Positions 11,500 through 23,375 of a stretch of DNA of 64,000 nucleotides are shown piece after piece; the first letter of the stretch is position 1; the number at the start of each line of letters is the position of its first letter. Made by a program: the position numbers and the translations under genes. This DNA is from Ilex aquifolium. Taxonomy: Eukaryota; Streptophyta; Magnoliopsida; Aquifoliales; Aquifoliaceae. The stretch spans positions 33,100,701 through 33,164,700 of the forward strand of contig OX637396.1 in the NCBI GenBank assembly GCA_951799425.1, given 5' to 3'. Under the pieces are notes generated by a model that searched no databases, had not been told where the DNA came from, and saw only the letters and a list, made by a program, of their open reading frames with translations.

Positions 11500-11715
11500 T
11501 TTTTAATTTAGCGGTAGTGATATTTGGGTTAGTTTATGTGCACATCGACTAATCTCTTCATCGATTTGATCAAAGATAAGTCATCCACACCGAAACTAGG
11601 ATTTTCATGAGAGATAAATATCTCATGTCCTTGCCCCAAGAGGTTACTAATATTTGAACTCAGGATATTTTAATTTATAACTCGTGCCTATTTACCCTTG
11701 ATCTACCTCTCGGGG
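11500..11715. repeat. Dispersed repeat fragment
   Basis: Shares words such as TTCATGAGAGATAAAT and TTTGATCAAAG, in the same order, with 24210-24360 on the same strand and with the complement of 5440-5560. Function unknown. Confidence 0.4.
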
Positions 11716-12402
11716 TTCAAGACAAACTCTAATGCCAACAAATTCTTGTGAGCAATGGTCTACTCATAGATATCAAACCAATAGAATCCAAATATAAATT
11801 GAATACAAGCCACAAAATAACATTTTTATTTTTTTGACTCTAAGTTTAGACCTCACCTTCAAGGAAGTTTCCCTGTATATATGTTTATATTGCCACAAGC
11901 TTAGACAAGTTTAGTACAGAGATTGAGACCTTTATTGCTTATTAAATTTCAAAGAAATTGCTCCTCATCCGCAAAGTTTTAAGTCCAATGATGAAGGTGA
12001 CTCAGGTGAGACTATTATTAAACAGCTGTGAATGGTGGATTAGACTATATTTTGAACTCATTAAAATTAAATTTACATCAATTAATTTCGTAACTGATTA
12101 ACATGTCATGTCAAAAATTATCAATCCTTGTTATGAGTAACGGTGGGAGCTTTCTCCCATGTAGGCTAGCATATAATAGTGTGAATAATGTTTTCACTGG
12201 TCCACTACATACAACTTATGGGTTAATATGTCCAAGTTGAAGGTTTTCGAGTCTAAGAGACAAAATCCTACAGCAAGATTAAACTATTTTTATTTATAAA
12301 AAGAATTCTACCCACACACATCTCTCTCACAACAACTCGCCAAAATTATGGAGACGTTGAATTTCTTCCAATATAGCTACCTCGATTTCACTCTTTAATT
12401 AC

Positions 12403-12966
12403 TGATGGGTCAAGCCCAAATGGCCCAATCTATATAAAAAAGCCCAAATCCCCATTTGAGGAGCCCGACTTCATTCAAGATCCACCAAGCCCAATCAGGC
12501 TCCATGCTTAGCCACGTCATCAAGGGGAGAGCAGAGGAGCATCACCTGCACAGCAGAAGGAAATGGTCCACCCTCACCTTATCTTTGACCGCATCTCATG
12601 GAAGCTCCTCAACCACCTCGCCCGTTGAGGATAAGTCGTGAGCTCCACCGAAATGCTTGCTAAGTTGCTGAAGAGTAGCCCCAACCTGTTAGGGGACCCC
12701 TATAAATTGCACACCCCACCAACACTTGAAAGGATGACACTTACTTGAGCACGACTCTCCCTCTTCTCTCTCAAAGCTTGTAAACTTTGCTCCCCGCTCC
12801 CTTGAGTTAATAAAAGCTCCCCGGCAACCAAAGCCATTCAAGAGTGGACGTAGGTCACGTTGACCGAACCACTATAAATTCTGCCTCTTCCTATTCCCTA
12901 CTATTTTACTGCATTTATTAATTACACTTAACAGGTGGTGTGCAAAGCCATTTTTGTGCATCATCA
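12403..12966 (+). repeat. 5' LTR of the Tat element
   Basis: Starts TGATGGGTC and ends GCATCATCA. A TATA-like motif (CCTATAAATTGC) lies at about 12708-12720, and a second TATAAAT at about 12873. Same length as the 3' LTR. Confidence 0.95.
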
Positions 12967-12969
12967 GTT

Positions 12970-12987
12970 TGGCGCCGTCTGTGGGAA
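12970..12987 (+). promoter_or_regulatory. Primer-binding site of the Tat element
   Basis: TGGCGCCGTCTGTGGGA lies three bases inside the 5' LTR, the normal place for a tRNA primer-binding site. The gag-only element at 44095 carries the same sequence. Confidence 0.8.
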
Positions 12988-13029
12988 GCGACAAAACTTC
13001 TTACTTCAAAATTTTCATCTCCTAAGCCA

Positions 13030-14560
13030 ATGACGATCACTACCAGATCCATGAATCAACCTGAAAGCAATCCTCCACGAGAGGAGGAGATTGCTCCTCC
13101 ACTCATCAACCCTGTCCCAAATGCTCCAGCTCCCAATCCACAGCAAATGCTGGAGACCATGCAGCAGCTGGTAGCCCAAAACCAGCAGATACTGCAACTT
13201 ATGCTCGCTGGACAAGGTGGAGCACAGCTTGGTGGTGCGCAGCATGGAGGACCCCAAGGAGCTCCACGCCCTGGACACCAAGGAGCTCCACACCCTGGAC
13301 ATCAGGGAGCTCCACACCTTGGTGCTCCACACCTAGGCGCCCATGCAGGGCTGGGCGCCCCCTTTGGAGCCCCTTTGGACGCCCCACACAGGGGAGCCCA
13401 ACATGAGGGAGTCCCTCACCCTCCTCCTGCTTCCCATGGCGAGGACCCCCATCTCCAAGAGGATGAGGGCGAGAACCAAAGCATGGAGCATGGAAGCCAT
13501 TTCCATGACCATTCCAGAGGAGCACCCAACCACTGGGACGAGAAAATCAAGGAGGTACAAAATCAATTAGGTGATGTCTTCAACGCCATGAAGGCACAGG
13601 GACCAGAGACCGTAGATTACCTGGTAAGGCGTACAGACACCCCATTCAAGCCTGACGTGGCGAACTATCCCCTCCCTCAGAAGTTCAAAATGCCGTCGGT
13701 AGAGACCTTTGACGGGAAGAAAGATCCATTGGACCATCTGGAGACTTACAAGACCCTAATGCAGCTGCACAGTGTCCCCGACGAAATCATGTGCAGAGCA
13801 TTCCCAACCACTTTGAAGGGATCGGCTCGACAGTGGTTTGCCAAGCTCGCTCCTGCCTCTATATCCTCCTTCACTGAGTTGAGCAGGTCGTTCGTGTCAC
13901 ACTTCATCGGAGGGCGCCGCCACCAGAAGCCCGTCACTCACCTGCTCAGCATAAAGCAGGACAAGGACGAAAGCCTGAGGAGCTACCTCACTCGTTTCAA
14001 CGAGGAGGTCCTTCAGGTAGAAGAACCCGATGACAAGGTGTCCATGACTGCATTCTTGGGAGGCCTCCGCTCTTCAAGCTTCCTATTTTCGGTGATGAAG
14101 CGACCACCAAGGAGCATGCCGGAGCTACTAGCCAAAGCCCAAAAATACATGAATGCAGAAGACATCACGATGGCCAGACGAGGGGAAACATCCAGAACAG
14201 GGGAGAAGAGAAAGGAGAGAGACAGAGACGACAGGAAGGAGACTAGCAATAAGCACAACAGGACAGAGAGGGTACCTATCAGGGACCGACTTGGTCCTGC
14301 TCCTCAGAGGGACCGACTTGGTCCTGCTCCGCAGAGGGACCGACAAGCCTTTACTCCTCTCAACGCCGCTGTCGGGCACATCCTATGCCAGATTCAGGAG
14401 GACCCCGCAGTAAAGTGGCCTGGGAGGATGAAATCTCCCCCAAACCGCAGGAACCCCAGCAAGTACTGTCGCTTCCACCGCGACCATGGTCATGACACCG
14501 ACGATTGTTATGACCTTAAAAGACAAATTGAGGACCTCATCCAACGTGGACACCTTCGCC
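13030..14560 (+). mobile_element. Tat element gag region
   Basis: The region begins with a Pro/Gln-rich segment and a Gly-Ala-Pro-His repeat stretch (about 13200-13420). The retrotransposon Gag core follows (about 13660-14000; motifs FDGKKDPLDHLETY, LKGSARQWF and SFVSHFIGG). Next comes an Arg-rich region with a short tandem repeat of DRLGPAPQR (about 14278-14345), and then a Cys/His cluster (YCRFHRDHGHDTDDC, about 14463-14510) typical of Tat gag. Gag forms the cytoplasmic particle in which reverse transcription occurs. Confidence 0.9.
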
Positions 14561-14799
14561 AGTATGTAGCCGGAAGAGGACAGGCACCGCCTCCACCTCG
14601 CAATCAAGAAGATCAGCAGCCCATCGGAGAGATCCACACCATCTCTGGAGGACTAGCAGGAGGTGGAGAGTCATTTTCTGCAATGAAGGCCCACGCCAGA
14701 AAAGCAAGGCACTTCGACGAGACACGCCCATCCAAGGTGCCGAAGCAGGGCGACAGTGAGGTCATATCTTTCTCAGATAAGGACCTTGAGGGAATCCAG

Positions 14800-16250
14800 C
14801 ACCCCCATGATGACCCCTTGGTGCTCACCATGACAGTGGCCAATTTTCAGGTGCGCAGGATCTTGGTGGATAGTGGCAGCTCTGCGGATATCCTATTCGC
14901 AGAGGCTTATGACAAGCTCAACCTGGGCAGGGAGAGACTGCAGCCTATTAGGTCTCCCCTCATTGGATTCTCAGGAGAGAAGGTATATCCCCTTGGGTCC
15001 ATTACTCTTCCTGTCACAGCCGGAGCAGCACCTCGAAGCTCCACAGTTATGGCCAATTTCCTGGTGATAGATTGCCCATCAGCCTACAACATCATACTGG
15101 GGCGACCTGCTCTAAACACATTAAGAGCTGTGCCCTCCACCTATCATCTCATCCTCCGCTTTCCAACACCAAATGGAGTCGGAGAGGTCAGGGGAGACCA
15201 GGTAGTAGCAAGGGAATGCTATGTCTCCTCTATGAAGGCCAGAAAGCCCCAAGAAGCGTTGCAGGTGGAAGTCCTTGACCCAAGGGATGATTCCACCACA
15301 GAAAGAGGAAAACCGGTGGAGGAGCTTACTCCTGTAGTCTTGGAGGAAGAGCACCCGGACAGAAAAGTATATCTTGGCTCTTCTCTTTCTGAAGATCTTG
15401 TTGGCCCGTTGATGGACTTTTTAAAACACAACATGGACGTCTTTACATGGTCACATGCAGATCTTGAGGGAATCGACCCAGAAGTGGCCACGCACCGCCT
15501 CAATGTTGACCCACACCACAAGCCTGTTCGCCAAAAGCTAAGGGGCGCCTCCACTGAAAGGGCCCAAGCTATGGATAAGGAGGTGGGAAAACTGATAGAC
15601 AACGGGGCCGTCAGAAAAGTAGCATATCCTGAGTGGCTCTCCAACGTGGTAATGGTCACCAAAACCAATGGAAAGTGGCGCCTCTGCGTCGACTTCACAG
15701 AACTCAACAAGGCATGCCCGAAAGACAGCTACCCGCTGCCGAGAATCGACCTCCTCATCAACGCCACCGCAGGACATGAGTTGCTCACTTTCCTGGATGC
15801 GTATTCTGGATATAACCAAATTAGCATGCACCCTCCAGACCAGGAGAAGACGTCATTCATCACTCCAAAAGGGACATACTGCTACAGGGTCATGCCATTC
15901 GGACTGAAGAACGCAGGAGCAACCTACCAGCGGCTGGTGAATAAGATGTTCCAGTCTCAGATTGGGCGAACAATGGAGGTATACGTGGATGACATGCTAG
16001 TGAAAAGTCTCGCAGCAGCGGACCACGTTGATCACATTTAGGAAACTTTTAATGTCCTAAGGTCCTATCACATGAAGCTCAATCCTGAGAAGTGCGCCTT
16101 TGGCGTAGGGTCAGGCAAATTCTTGGGCTTCATGGTCAACCAGAGAGGAATTGAGGCAAATCCTGACAAGATCAAGGCTATCCTTGATATGAAGTCACCT
16201 TCCTCAACCAAGGAGCTCCAGCACCTTAATGGGAGAATCGCAGCACTCAA
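14800..16250 (+). mobile_element. Tat element protease and reverse transcriptase region
   Basis: The aspartic protease motif LVDSGSSADILF is at about 14860-14900. The reverse transcriptase core spans about 15480-16250, with the recognisable blocks WLSNVVMVTKTNGKWRLCVD, FLDAYSGYNQI, MPFGLKNAGATYQ and the catalytic YVDDM (about 15980-15995). The order PR-RT-RH-IN is that of Ty3/gypsy. Confidence 0.95.
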
Positions 16251-16299
16251 TAGGTTCGTCTCCAAGTCTGCAGACAAATGTCTCCCCTTCTTTAAGATT

Positions 16300-16750
16300 C
16301 TCCGAAAGGCATTTGAATGGGAACCTGAGGCTGAGGAGGCTTTCCAAAGGCTCAAGGCTTACCTGGACACACCTCCCCTCCTGTCACATGCCACTCCAGG
16401 AGAAGTTCTTCACCTATATCTTTCTGCCTCTTCATCAGCAGTAAGTTTCGTGCTTGTCAGAAATGATAATGGAGTGCAGAGGCCAATTTATTACGTGAGC
16501 AGGGCATACCGGGGGGCAGAGATCAGATACTCGGAACTAGAAAAACTGGCGCTCGCTCTTATCACGACGGCGACACTACTTTCAGAGTCACTGCATAGTG
16601 GTCACCACAGACCAACCCCTAAAAAGGGTCCTGGGAAAATCGGACGTATCCGGTAGACTTCTCAAATGGGCAGTGGAGCTGGGCGAGTTCGACATTCAGT
16701 ACCAACCAAGGACAGCCATCAAAGCACAAGCTTTGGCGGATTTCATTGCT
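16300..16750 (+). mobile_element. Tat element first RNase H region
   Basis: Sequence of the RT-linked RNase H type (FEWEPEAEEAFQRLKAYL, YYVSRAYRGAEIRYSELEKL) directly follows the reverse transcriptase. In Tat elements this domain is usually degenerate and is accompanied by a second RNase H downstream, as here. Confidence 0.8.
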
Positions 16751-16844
16751 GAGCTTACACCAAAGGAAGAAGGGAACTGCAAGGATACCCATATGCTCAG
16801 CAAGGATAACCAAAGCCATAACAGAGACTCCCTGACACTCAAGC

Positions 16845-17075
16845 TGGGCACCCAGGCTGCCCCCTCAGGCGCCCAAGACTCCTCCCCAGGCGCCCAGGCT
16901 GCTCCCTCAGGGGCTCAGGACTCCACCCCAGGCGCCCAGGCTGCTCCCTCTGGCGCCTAAGACTCCTCCCCAGGCGCCCAAACTGCTCCCTCTAGCGCCC
17001 AGGACTCCTCCCCAGGCGCACAGGCTGCCCCCTCTGGCGCCCAGGTTGTTCCCTCTGGCGCCCAGGATGCTCTAC
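16845..17075 (+). repeat. 39-base tandem repeat between the two RNase H domains
   Basis: About six imperfect units encode PGAQAAPSGAQDS-like 13-residue repeats. The array separates the first RNase H from the archaeal-type RNase H, where it would act as a flexible linker. The unit is GC-rich (CAGGCGCCCAGG words), unlike the flanking host DNA. Confidence 0.8.
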
Positions 17076-17114
17076 CAGAAGCCCAGTCGTCCACTTTAGC
17101 TTCTAGATCCTCCT

Positions 17115-17520
17115 CTCCTTTGCTTTGGAAGCTTTACGTAGATGGTTCCTCAACCAGTGGTGGAGGAGGAGCGGGACTGATCTTGATCAGCCCAGATGGC
17201 ACCACCATCAAATATGCAGTAAAGCTCCATTTCGCTGTTTCAAACAACGAGGCAGAATACGAAGCCCTCCTCTCAGGACTAAGATTAGCAGTTGAAATGG
17301 AAGCCCAGTACCTCTCCACGTACAGCGACTCCCAGCTGATAGTCAATCAAGTGAACGGGGAGTTCGAAGCCAAAGGAGCCAGGATGCAAGAGTACCTTGG
17401 CATGACAAAGAACATCATCACAAAGTTCCACTACTTCGAGATAAGCCACATTCACAGGGAAGACAACATGGTCGCGGATGCACTTGCAAGGCTTGCCTCA
17501 TCCATGGAAGCCCCACCAGG
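17115..17520 (+). mobile_element. Tat element second (archaeal-type) RNase H region
   Basis: Contains the four expected acidic positions in order: YVDGSS, NNEAEYEALL, TYSDSQLIV and ADALARLA. A second RNase H of this type between the first RNase H and the integrase is the defining trait of the plant Tat lineage. Confidence 0.85.
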
Positions 17521-17779
17521 AGAACCAGCATTCATCGGTCACCAGCTCGAGCCAAGCAAGTTGGACATGGAGGCCGAAAACATCAACTGTACATCGGCCG
17601 AATCAAATTGGATGACCCCAATAAGGGCATACCTCCAAGAAGGTGTGCTGCCAGATGATGCCCTAGAGGCTAGAAAACTGAGGGTGAGAGCCTCCAAGTT
17701 TACCATCCTCCAGGACACTCTATACAAGAAAGGTTATTCCTTACCTTTGTTGCGGTGTCTATCACCCGAAGAGGCTCAC

Positions 17780-18844
17780 TATGCACTGTGAGAGATCCAC
17801 GAGGGAATATGTGGGAATCATTCTGGAGGGCGCTCCCTTGCCCACAAGGCACTCAGGCAAGGCTACTTTTGGCCTACCATGGTAAGGGACGCTCAAGAAT
17901 TCTCCAAAAAGTGTGACAAATGTCAACGATTTGCAACTGTGCCCAGACAACCACCAGAAGAGCTAACAACCATCTCAAGCCCGTGGCCTTTCTCCAAGTG
18001 GGGCATCGACATCCTAGGCCCTTTTCCCCTCAGCAAAGGACAGTGTAAGTTCGTGGTAGTAGCAATCGACTACTTCACCAAGTGGGCAGAGGTAGAACCC
18101 TTAGCAAGAATCACAGATGTGAAGGTCAAAGATTTTATCTGGAAGAGTCTGGTATGTCGATTCGGGATTCCCCATGCATTGGTAAGTGATAATGCCAAGC
18201 AGTTCGACAACAAGTTGCTGAACTCCTTCTGCACCGACCTTCAGATAAAACAACCTCACTCCAGCCCAGCACACCCGCAGGCAAATGGACAAGCAGAAGT
18301 CATGGTGAGAACGGTGCTATGCAACTTAAAGACAAGGCTTGAAAAAGCGAAGGGTCTTTGGGTGGACGAGCTGCCAGGCGTATTGTGGGCCTATCGAACT
18401 ACGCCAAGAACCCCTACTGGGGAGACCCCGTTCTCCCTCGCCTTTGGAACTGAGGTGGTCATCCCAGTGGAGATAGGGGTACACTCCCTAAGGGTGCAGC
18501 ACCACAACCCCATCACCAACGATGAAGGACTACGCATCAACCTCGACTTGGTGGAGGAAGCAAGAGAGATGGCCGTGGTCCGCAACGCGGAGTACAAACG
18601 ACGCATGGCAAAGTACTACAATTCGAGGGTGAAGCCTCGTTCCTTCCAACCTGGGGACTTGGTCCTCAAGAAAGTAATCCTAGCCACAAAGGATGCACGC
18701 GAGGGGAAGTTGGGGCCAAATTGGGAAGGACCATACCTTATAACAGAGGTAGTGAGGCCGGACACCTACAAGATCCAGAATTCGGAGGGGAAAGTCTTAC
18801 TCCATCCGTGGAATGCGGAGCACCTGAAGAGGTATTATCAATGA
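17780..18844 (+). mobile_element. Tat element integrase region
   Basis: An HHCC zinc-binding segment (about 17800-17940, ending CDKCQRF) precedes the DDE core. The core acidic positions are in WGIDILGPF, LVSDNAKQF and ANGQAEVMV (about 17995-18310). A C-terminal segment follows with GPNWEGPYLITEV (about 18710-18755). Confidence 0.9.
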
Positions 18845-19101
18845 CACCTTGAGAGTATCAAAGTAGTGGAAGTTGGGACTTGGCTTTATCTTTTCTATTT
18901 TTGAGTCATTACTCAATATTCAATGTACCTTTTTCGGGAATTATTACCCAATATTGCTTTATATGAGCAATAAAGTCAATAAAATTTTCTACACTTTACT
19001 CCAAAAAGATCTTGTGCATTTTCATTCAATTTCAAAGGAGTAACAGTACAAAAGTAAGACTATAAACTGTCTTTCTAAAAAAAAAAAAAAGTCCCAGCAC
19101 T

Positions 19102-22100
19102 CTAACTGCTCTCACGGTCGTCATCCTCCTCCTCCTCGTCCTCGTCCTCAGCATCGTGCTCATCAGCATCAGAACCTCCATCTCCATCAGCAGGCGCCTC
19201 ATTGGGCACGAAGCCTGATAGGTCAATACCCGGGTAAGAAACAGAAATCCTTCCCCGGAGTTCCTCATAACCGTCAATAAAAGCATCAGCAAGGCTATTT
19301 TCCAGAACCACCTCAGCCTGAGAAGCCTTCTCCTGAGCTGCCTTCACTTCTGCTTTTGCACTCACGCAGGCAGCCTCGCTGAGCATGGCCCTTGCTCGCA
19401 TCTCTGCAAACCTCTCAAGATCCACCTCAGCCTTCTTCTGAGCTGCCTTCACCTCTGCCTCGGCTCTCAAGCAGGCAGCCTCACTGAGCATGACCCTCTT
19501 GCGGGTCTCTACAAGCTCAGCCTCTCTGAGCGCGTCCCTCTCATGGGTCGCCAACAGCTCAGCCTCAAGTTTGGTCGCCCTCCCACGGGCCGCTACAAGC
19601 TCCGCCTCTCTGAGCGCGTCCCTCTCACGGGTCGCCAACAGCTCAGCCTTAAGCTCAGCCGCCCTCTCATGGGACGCCACTAGCTCAACTTGGGAAGTCT
19701 CGCCGACAGCTTCAAGCTCAACAATCTTCTCCTGAGCAGCTAGAAGCTGCTTTGTTATAGCCTCATGACTAAGCTTCAGACGGTTATAGAGATAGACCCG
19801 TGTGAGCAAACATACAGACGCGGTCGAAGCCTGGAAAAGGAATGAAACAGATGAATAACTAAATACATAAAGGATGATCGAATAAAAGGGTTTGCAGACC
19901 CTTACCTGAGCCAGTCCTTCCAAGAATGAGTCGATAACTCCCTGAGTGCCTAGCATACTAATCTCATTAACTTCGGGTGGAAATACGAATCTCCCAAGTT
20001 TTTCCCTGATAACTTGCGGATTGCCCAGCATGGGACCATTCTGTATCGGCGTCCTTGTAGAAGCCGTCACAGGGGGAGTAGATGAACAAGGGGTAGAAGA
20101 TGAAGCCAAAAATGAAGACTCTGGAATAGGAGATGCAACAGGAGGAGTCCCTCCTTGAGTAGGCACCACCGTAGGAGAACCCCCAGGAGAGCACACCATA
20201 GGCGGAGCCGTTGAAGAAGTCACCTGAGGGGTATCACCCTTCCCCGCCACCTTAGAAGGAGGGGGAGTCCCTCCTTGAGTAGGCACCACCGTAGGAGAAC
20301 CCCCAGGAGAGCACACCACAGGCGGAGCCGTTGAAGAAGTCACTTGAGGGGTATCACCTTTCCTCGCCACCTTAGAAGGAGGGGGACTCCTACTAGGATA
20401 GCGAGACGCTACCGTTGTTCTATTCGCTGCAAGAGCAAGGAAGGATTATCTAGATGGATAACACCAAGTCAAAGAGAGGGATGTATAAGAGATTCAGCAT
20501 ACCTTTTCTCTTCAAAGCAGAGGCACCCAATTTCGGGGAGGGAGCAACGGCTTTGGCATCCCTGGGCAAAAGAGCACCCACATCTTTGGCAGGACAAGCC
20601 TTCACGGCCTCCAGCTTCCATACTTGGTCCTTGGTGAGGACAGGCATATCTGTAGAAGAATCGTGAGCACATAAAAAAAATATATAATAAAAAAAAAAAA
20701 TATAGTTGCAGCGTACCGGGTTTTTTGGCAGCATCCCACCGTATGGGCACCAAAGCTCTATTGGCCTCTGCAGCCCAATCTCCACCAACAAAGAAGAAGC
20801 AAGATTTTCAGCTAGTACAATTAGAGCGCTGACCCGTGAGCACTGTACCAATTTTTGTGGTGAAGTAATACCACCCCCTGTTCGGTGTAGGAGTCTCGCT
20901 CAAATTATATGCTGCATGGAACTCCACAGGAGAAGCATCTTCCTGGTGCACTCTCCTCCACAACGCAAGAAAGCCCAACAAAACTCTCCAACCATTAGGC
21001 GCTAGCCGCCCCGGAGTCAAGGAAAAGTAGTGCAAAATACGACAAATGGGAGAGGACATGGGAAACCTTAGCCCAGCCTCAAGCATCTCCTCATAAATGA
21101 CAATATCACCAGAGGAGTCGTCGCAAACAAACTCGCTCGGCTCAGCCCGACGGCACAGCACAGTCGGAGGAATGCGATAAGAATAAACAAGTCTCGAGAT
21201 ATCCTCATTCGAATTGAATAAGCTGGAAAGAGTGCTTACCTTAGACTCATCTTCGTCGAGTCCCACTTTACTTTTGCGTTTCTTCTTGCGGGGCCGCAGG
21301 GAGTAGTCTAAACCACCACTTGAGAAGTCTTGAGGAGCTCGGGCTGGAGGAGTCACAGGGAGCTCCTGATCACCTAAAGTAACACCCAAAGTTTCCCTGC
21401 CACCTGAAGCGTCTAACCCAACATTGGGATGAGTGCCTGACCGTCTTTGTTCGTTCAAATGAGGCAACCCAAAAGTAGGGGAGGAGCCTGATCCCCTCTG
21501 CTCGCCGAAAGGGAGCAGCCCAACAGATGGAGAGGCGCCTACGGTGTCCGAATTAGCGCCTGGAGTGGTGCCCATAGCTACCCATGTACCCAGACTGCTA
21601 CCCAACTCTCCCCGATGCTCCATGGACCGAAAATCAGCACTTAGTGCTGTAGAAAAGTCGCTGCCCAGCCCTCCTGAGCTGTCCGCGACACCAAAATCAG
21701 CGCTGCCCAGCGCGTTTGAGCTGTCCAGGACAGCGGGGACAGCCCCCAAGTTGCTGCCCAGCATGCCTGGGCTGTCCAGGACGCCAACCCCAGCGCCTAG
21801 GCTGCTGCCCAGCGCATTTGGGCTGTCCACGGCTGCAGAACAGGCGCCCAGGCAGCTGCCCAGCGCGCAGAAACTGCCCTGGACAGCCTCCTTGTTGCTG
21901 CCCATTTCGCCTACGGAGTCCACCATCCTTCCCCCATACATACCCAGGCTGGAGAGCTTGCCAAAAGAGCCAAAACCCATGGAAGAGGCGCCTGAACCAA
22001 CGCCTGAAACAGCCCCTGCAGGCGCTTGCGCGGGCTGCTGGCGCGCGCGCGCAGCAGCGGCTGCCAGCGGCAGCTCCTCCCCGCTTCCTCCATCGCTCCT

Positions 22101-22334
22101 TGAAACTCCAAAAGCTCCTTCAGCCCCTCCAAGGCAACCTCCTGCACCTCCCGTGGAGCAAGATCCTCCCAAATCAGCGCCCAAAACAGCGCCTAGAGCC
22201 CCTTGGGCGGACTGCTGTGGCGCGCGCGCAGCAGCGGCTGGACGGGGACTTTCTCCTCCTCCTCCTCCTTCAACTCTTGCAACATCCAAAGCTCCAAGAC
22301 CACCTTCTTCAGCCCCAACTTTACCATTCCCCAT
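19102..22334 (-). mobile_element. Antisense gene of the Tat element (gypsy-type transposon domain plus coiled coil)
   Basis: Downstream of the integrase, the opposite strand carries a long coding region read from 22334 towards 19102. Its N-terminal part is Gly/Ala/Ser-rich and repetitive (about 21300-22330). It is followed by a segment with GLRFPMSSPICRILHYF and APNGWRVLLGFLALW (about 20900-21090), which resembles the plant family annotated as 'putative gypsy type transposon' (PF04195). The 3' half encodes a long Ala/Glu/Leu-rich coiled coil (about 19330-19780) and an acidic C-terminus. Several introns with good GT/AG borders are apparent, for example 19831-19905. Extra antisense genes in this position are known in Tat-lineage elements; their role is unknown. 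Base composition is much more GC-rich than the host DNA. A 120-base tandem duplication lies inside it. Confidence 0.75.
20146..20385 (-). repeat. 120-base tandem duplication in the antisense gene
   Basis: Two nearly identical 120-base units (20146-20265 and 20266-20385) encode a 40-residue Pro/Gly/Thr-rich repeat in the antisense product. The length is a multiple of three, so the frame is kept. Confidence 0.9.
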
Positions 22335-22799
22335 GGCACCAATGGAGTTTCTTATCCTACCTCTTTCAAATCTCCAATACCCACTTCAAAAAATCCAAAC
22401 CAAGAATACCCACAAAATGAGCTTGAAAGATCTCAAACCTTACCTCTCTTCTTCCAAAGTCTCAATGAAATGGAAAGAACCAAGCTTACAAGAGTGGGCC
22501 TTCAAGGTTTTCAAGAATGGCCATTCAAGACTTTCAAGAAATGGGTTTTCAAGAAATGGGTAAAATGAAGGAGAAGACTACATTTAAAATCTAGGGTTTT
22601 TAAAAGAGGGAAAAAAAGCCCAAATGGAAGGTAATGGGCTCTCTTAAAAAACTCTAGCCAAAATGGAAAAAACATGAGGCATGCAAAGCAAAAATGCAAT
22701 GAGGAGGGAAAGAGTCATGTAGCAGAGGAACTCTCCGTCACTTAGAACTCAAGGAGCAAACTAATGCACCCTTCTCCAAGTTTCCTTGAACACGGGGCA

Positions 22800-22811
22800 T
22801 TGGGGGGCAAA
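22800..22811 (+). promoter_or_regulatory. Polypurine tract of the Tat element
   Basis: TTGGGGGGCAAA directly precedes the 3' LTR, where plus-strand DNA synthesis is primed in this family. Confidence 0.8.
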
Positions 22812-23375
22812 TGATGGGTCAAGCCCAAATGGCCTAATCTATATAAAAAAGCCCAAATCCCCATTTGAGGAGCCCAACTTCATTCAAGATCCACCAAGCC
22901 CAATCAGACTCCATGCTTAGCCACGTCATCAAGGGGAGAGCAGAGGAGCATCACCTGCACAGCGGAAGGAAATGGTCCACCCTCACCTTATCTTTGACCG
23001 CATCTCATGGAAGCTCCTCAACCACCTCGCCCGTTGAGGATAAGTCGTGAGCTCCACCGAAATGCTTGCTAAGTTGCTGAAGAGTAGCCCCAACCTGTTA
23101 GGGGACCCCTATAAATTGCACACCCCACCAACACTTGAAAGGATGACACTTACTTGAGCACGACTCTCCCTCTTCTCTCTCAAAGCTTGTAAACTCTGCT
23201 CCCCGCTCCCTTGAGTTAATAAAAGCTCCCCGGAAACCAAAGCCATTCAAGAGTGGACGTAGGTCACGTTGACCGAACCACTATAAATTCTGCCTCTTCC
23301 TATTCCCTACTATTTTACTGCATTTATTAATTACACTTAACAGGTGGTGTGCAAAGCCATTTTTGTGCATCATCA
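22812..23375 (+). repeat. 3' LTR of the Tat element
   Basis: 564 bases, matching the 5' LTR at all but about 6 positions. It ends CATCATCA before the right target-site copy. Confidence 0.95.

Larger units (their letters stand above)
9548..12402 (+). repeat. Right arm of the inverted repeat, proximal part
   Basis: Complementary to the left arm (5040-8190), starting in the gene B intron and running through exon 2 and the 3' flank to the gypsy insertion point. The arm resumes at 23376. Bases 10183-12120 have no counterpart in the left arm but match the 3' flank of copy III and parts of unit D. I see no gene in 9965-12402. Confidence 0.8.
12403..23375 (+). mobile_element. Ty3/gypsy LTR retrotransposon, Tat lineage, with antisense gene
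   Basis: The element is 10,973 bases long with 564-base LTRs that differ at about 6 sites (about 1%). That suggests insertion roughly 0.4 to 2 million years ago, depending on the plant substitution rate assumed. The flanks are ATTAC (12398-12402) and GTTAC (23376-23380), a 5-base target duplication with one change. The uninterrupted site is preserved in the left inverted arm near 7090-7105. Parts in order: LTR, primer-binding site, gag, protease, reverse transcriptase, RNase H, tandem-repeat linker, second (archaeal-type) RNase H, integrase, antisense gene, polypurine tract, LTR. The second RNase H and the extra gene downstream of pol place it in the Tat lineage. All parts are present, but the sense coding region is broken about four times, so this copy is non-functional on its own. 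Confidence 0.95.

Noticed and set aside
13015-13566. Minus-strand open frames opposite gag
   Set aside because: They are shadows of the GC-rich Gly/Ala/Pro repeat coding region on the + strand.
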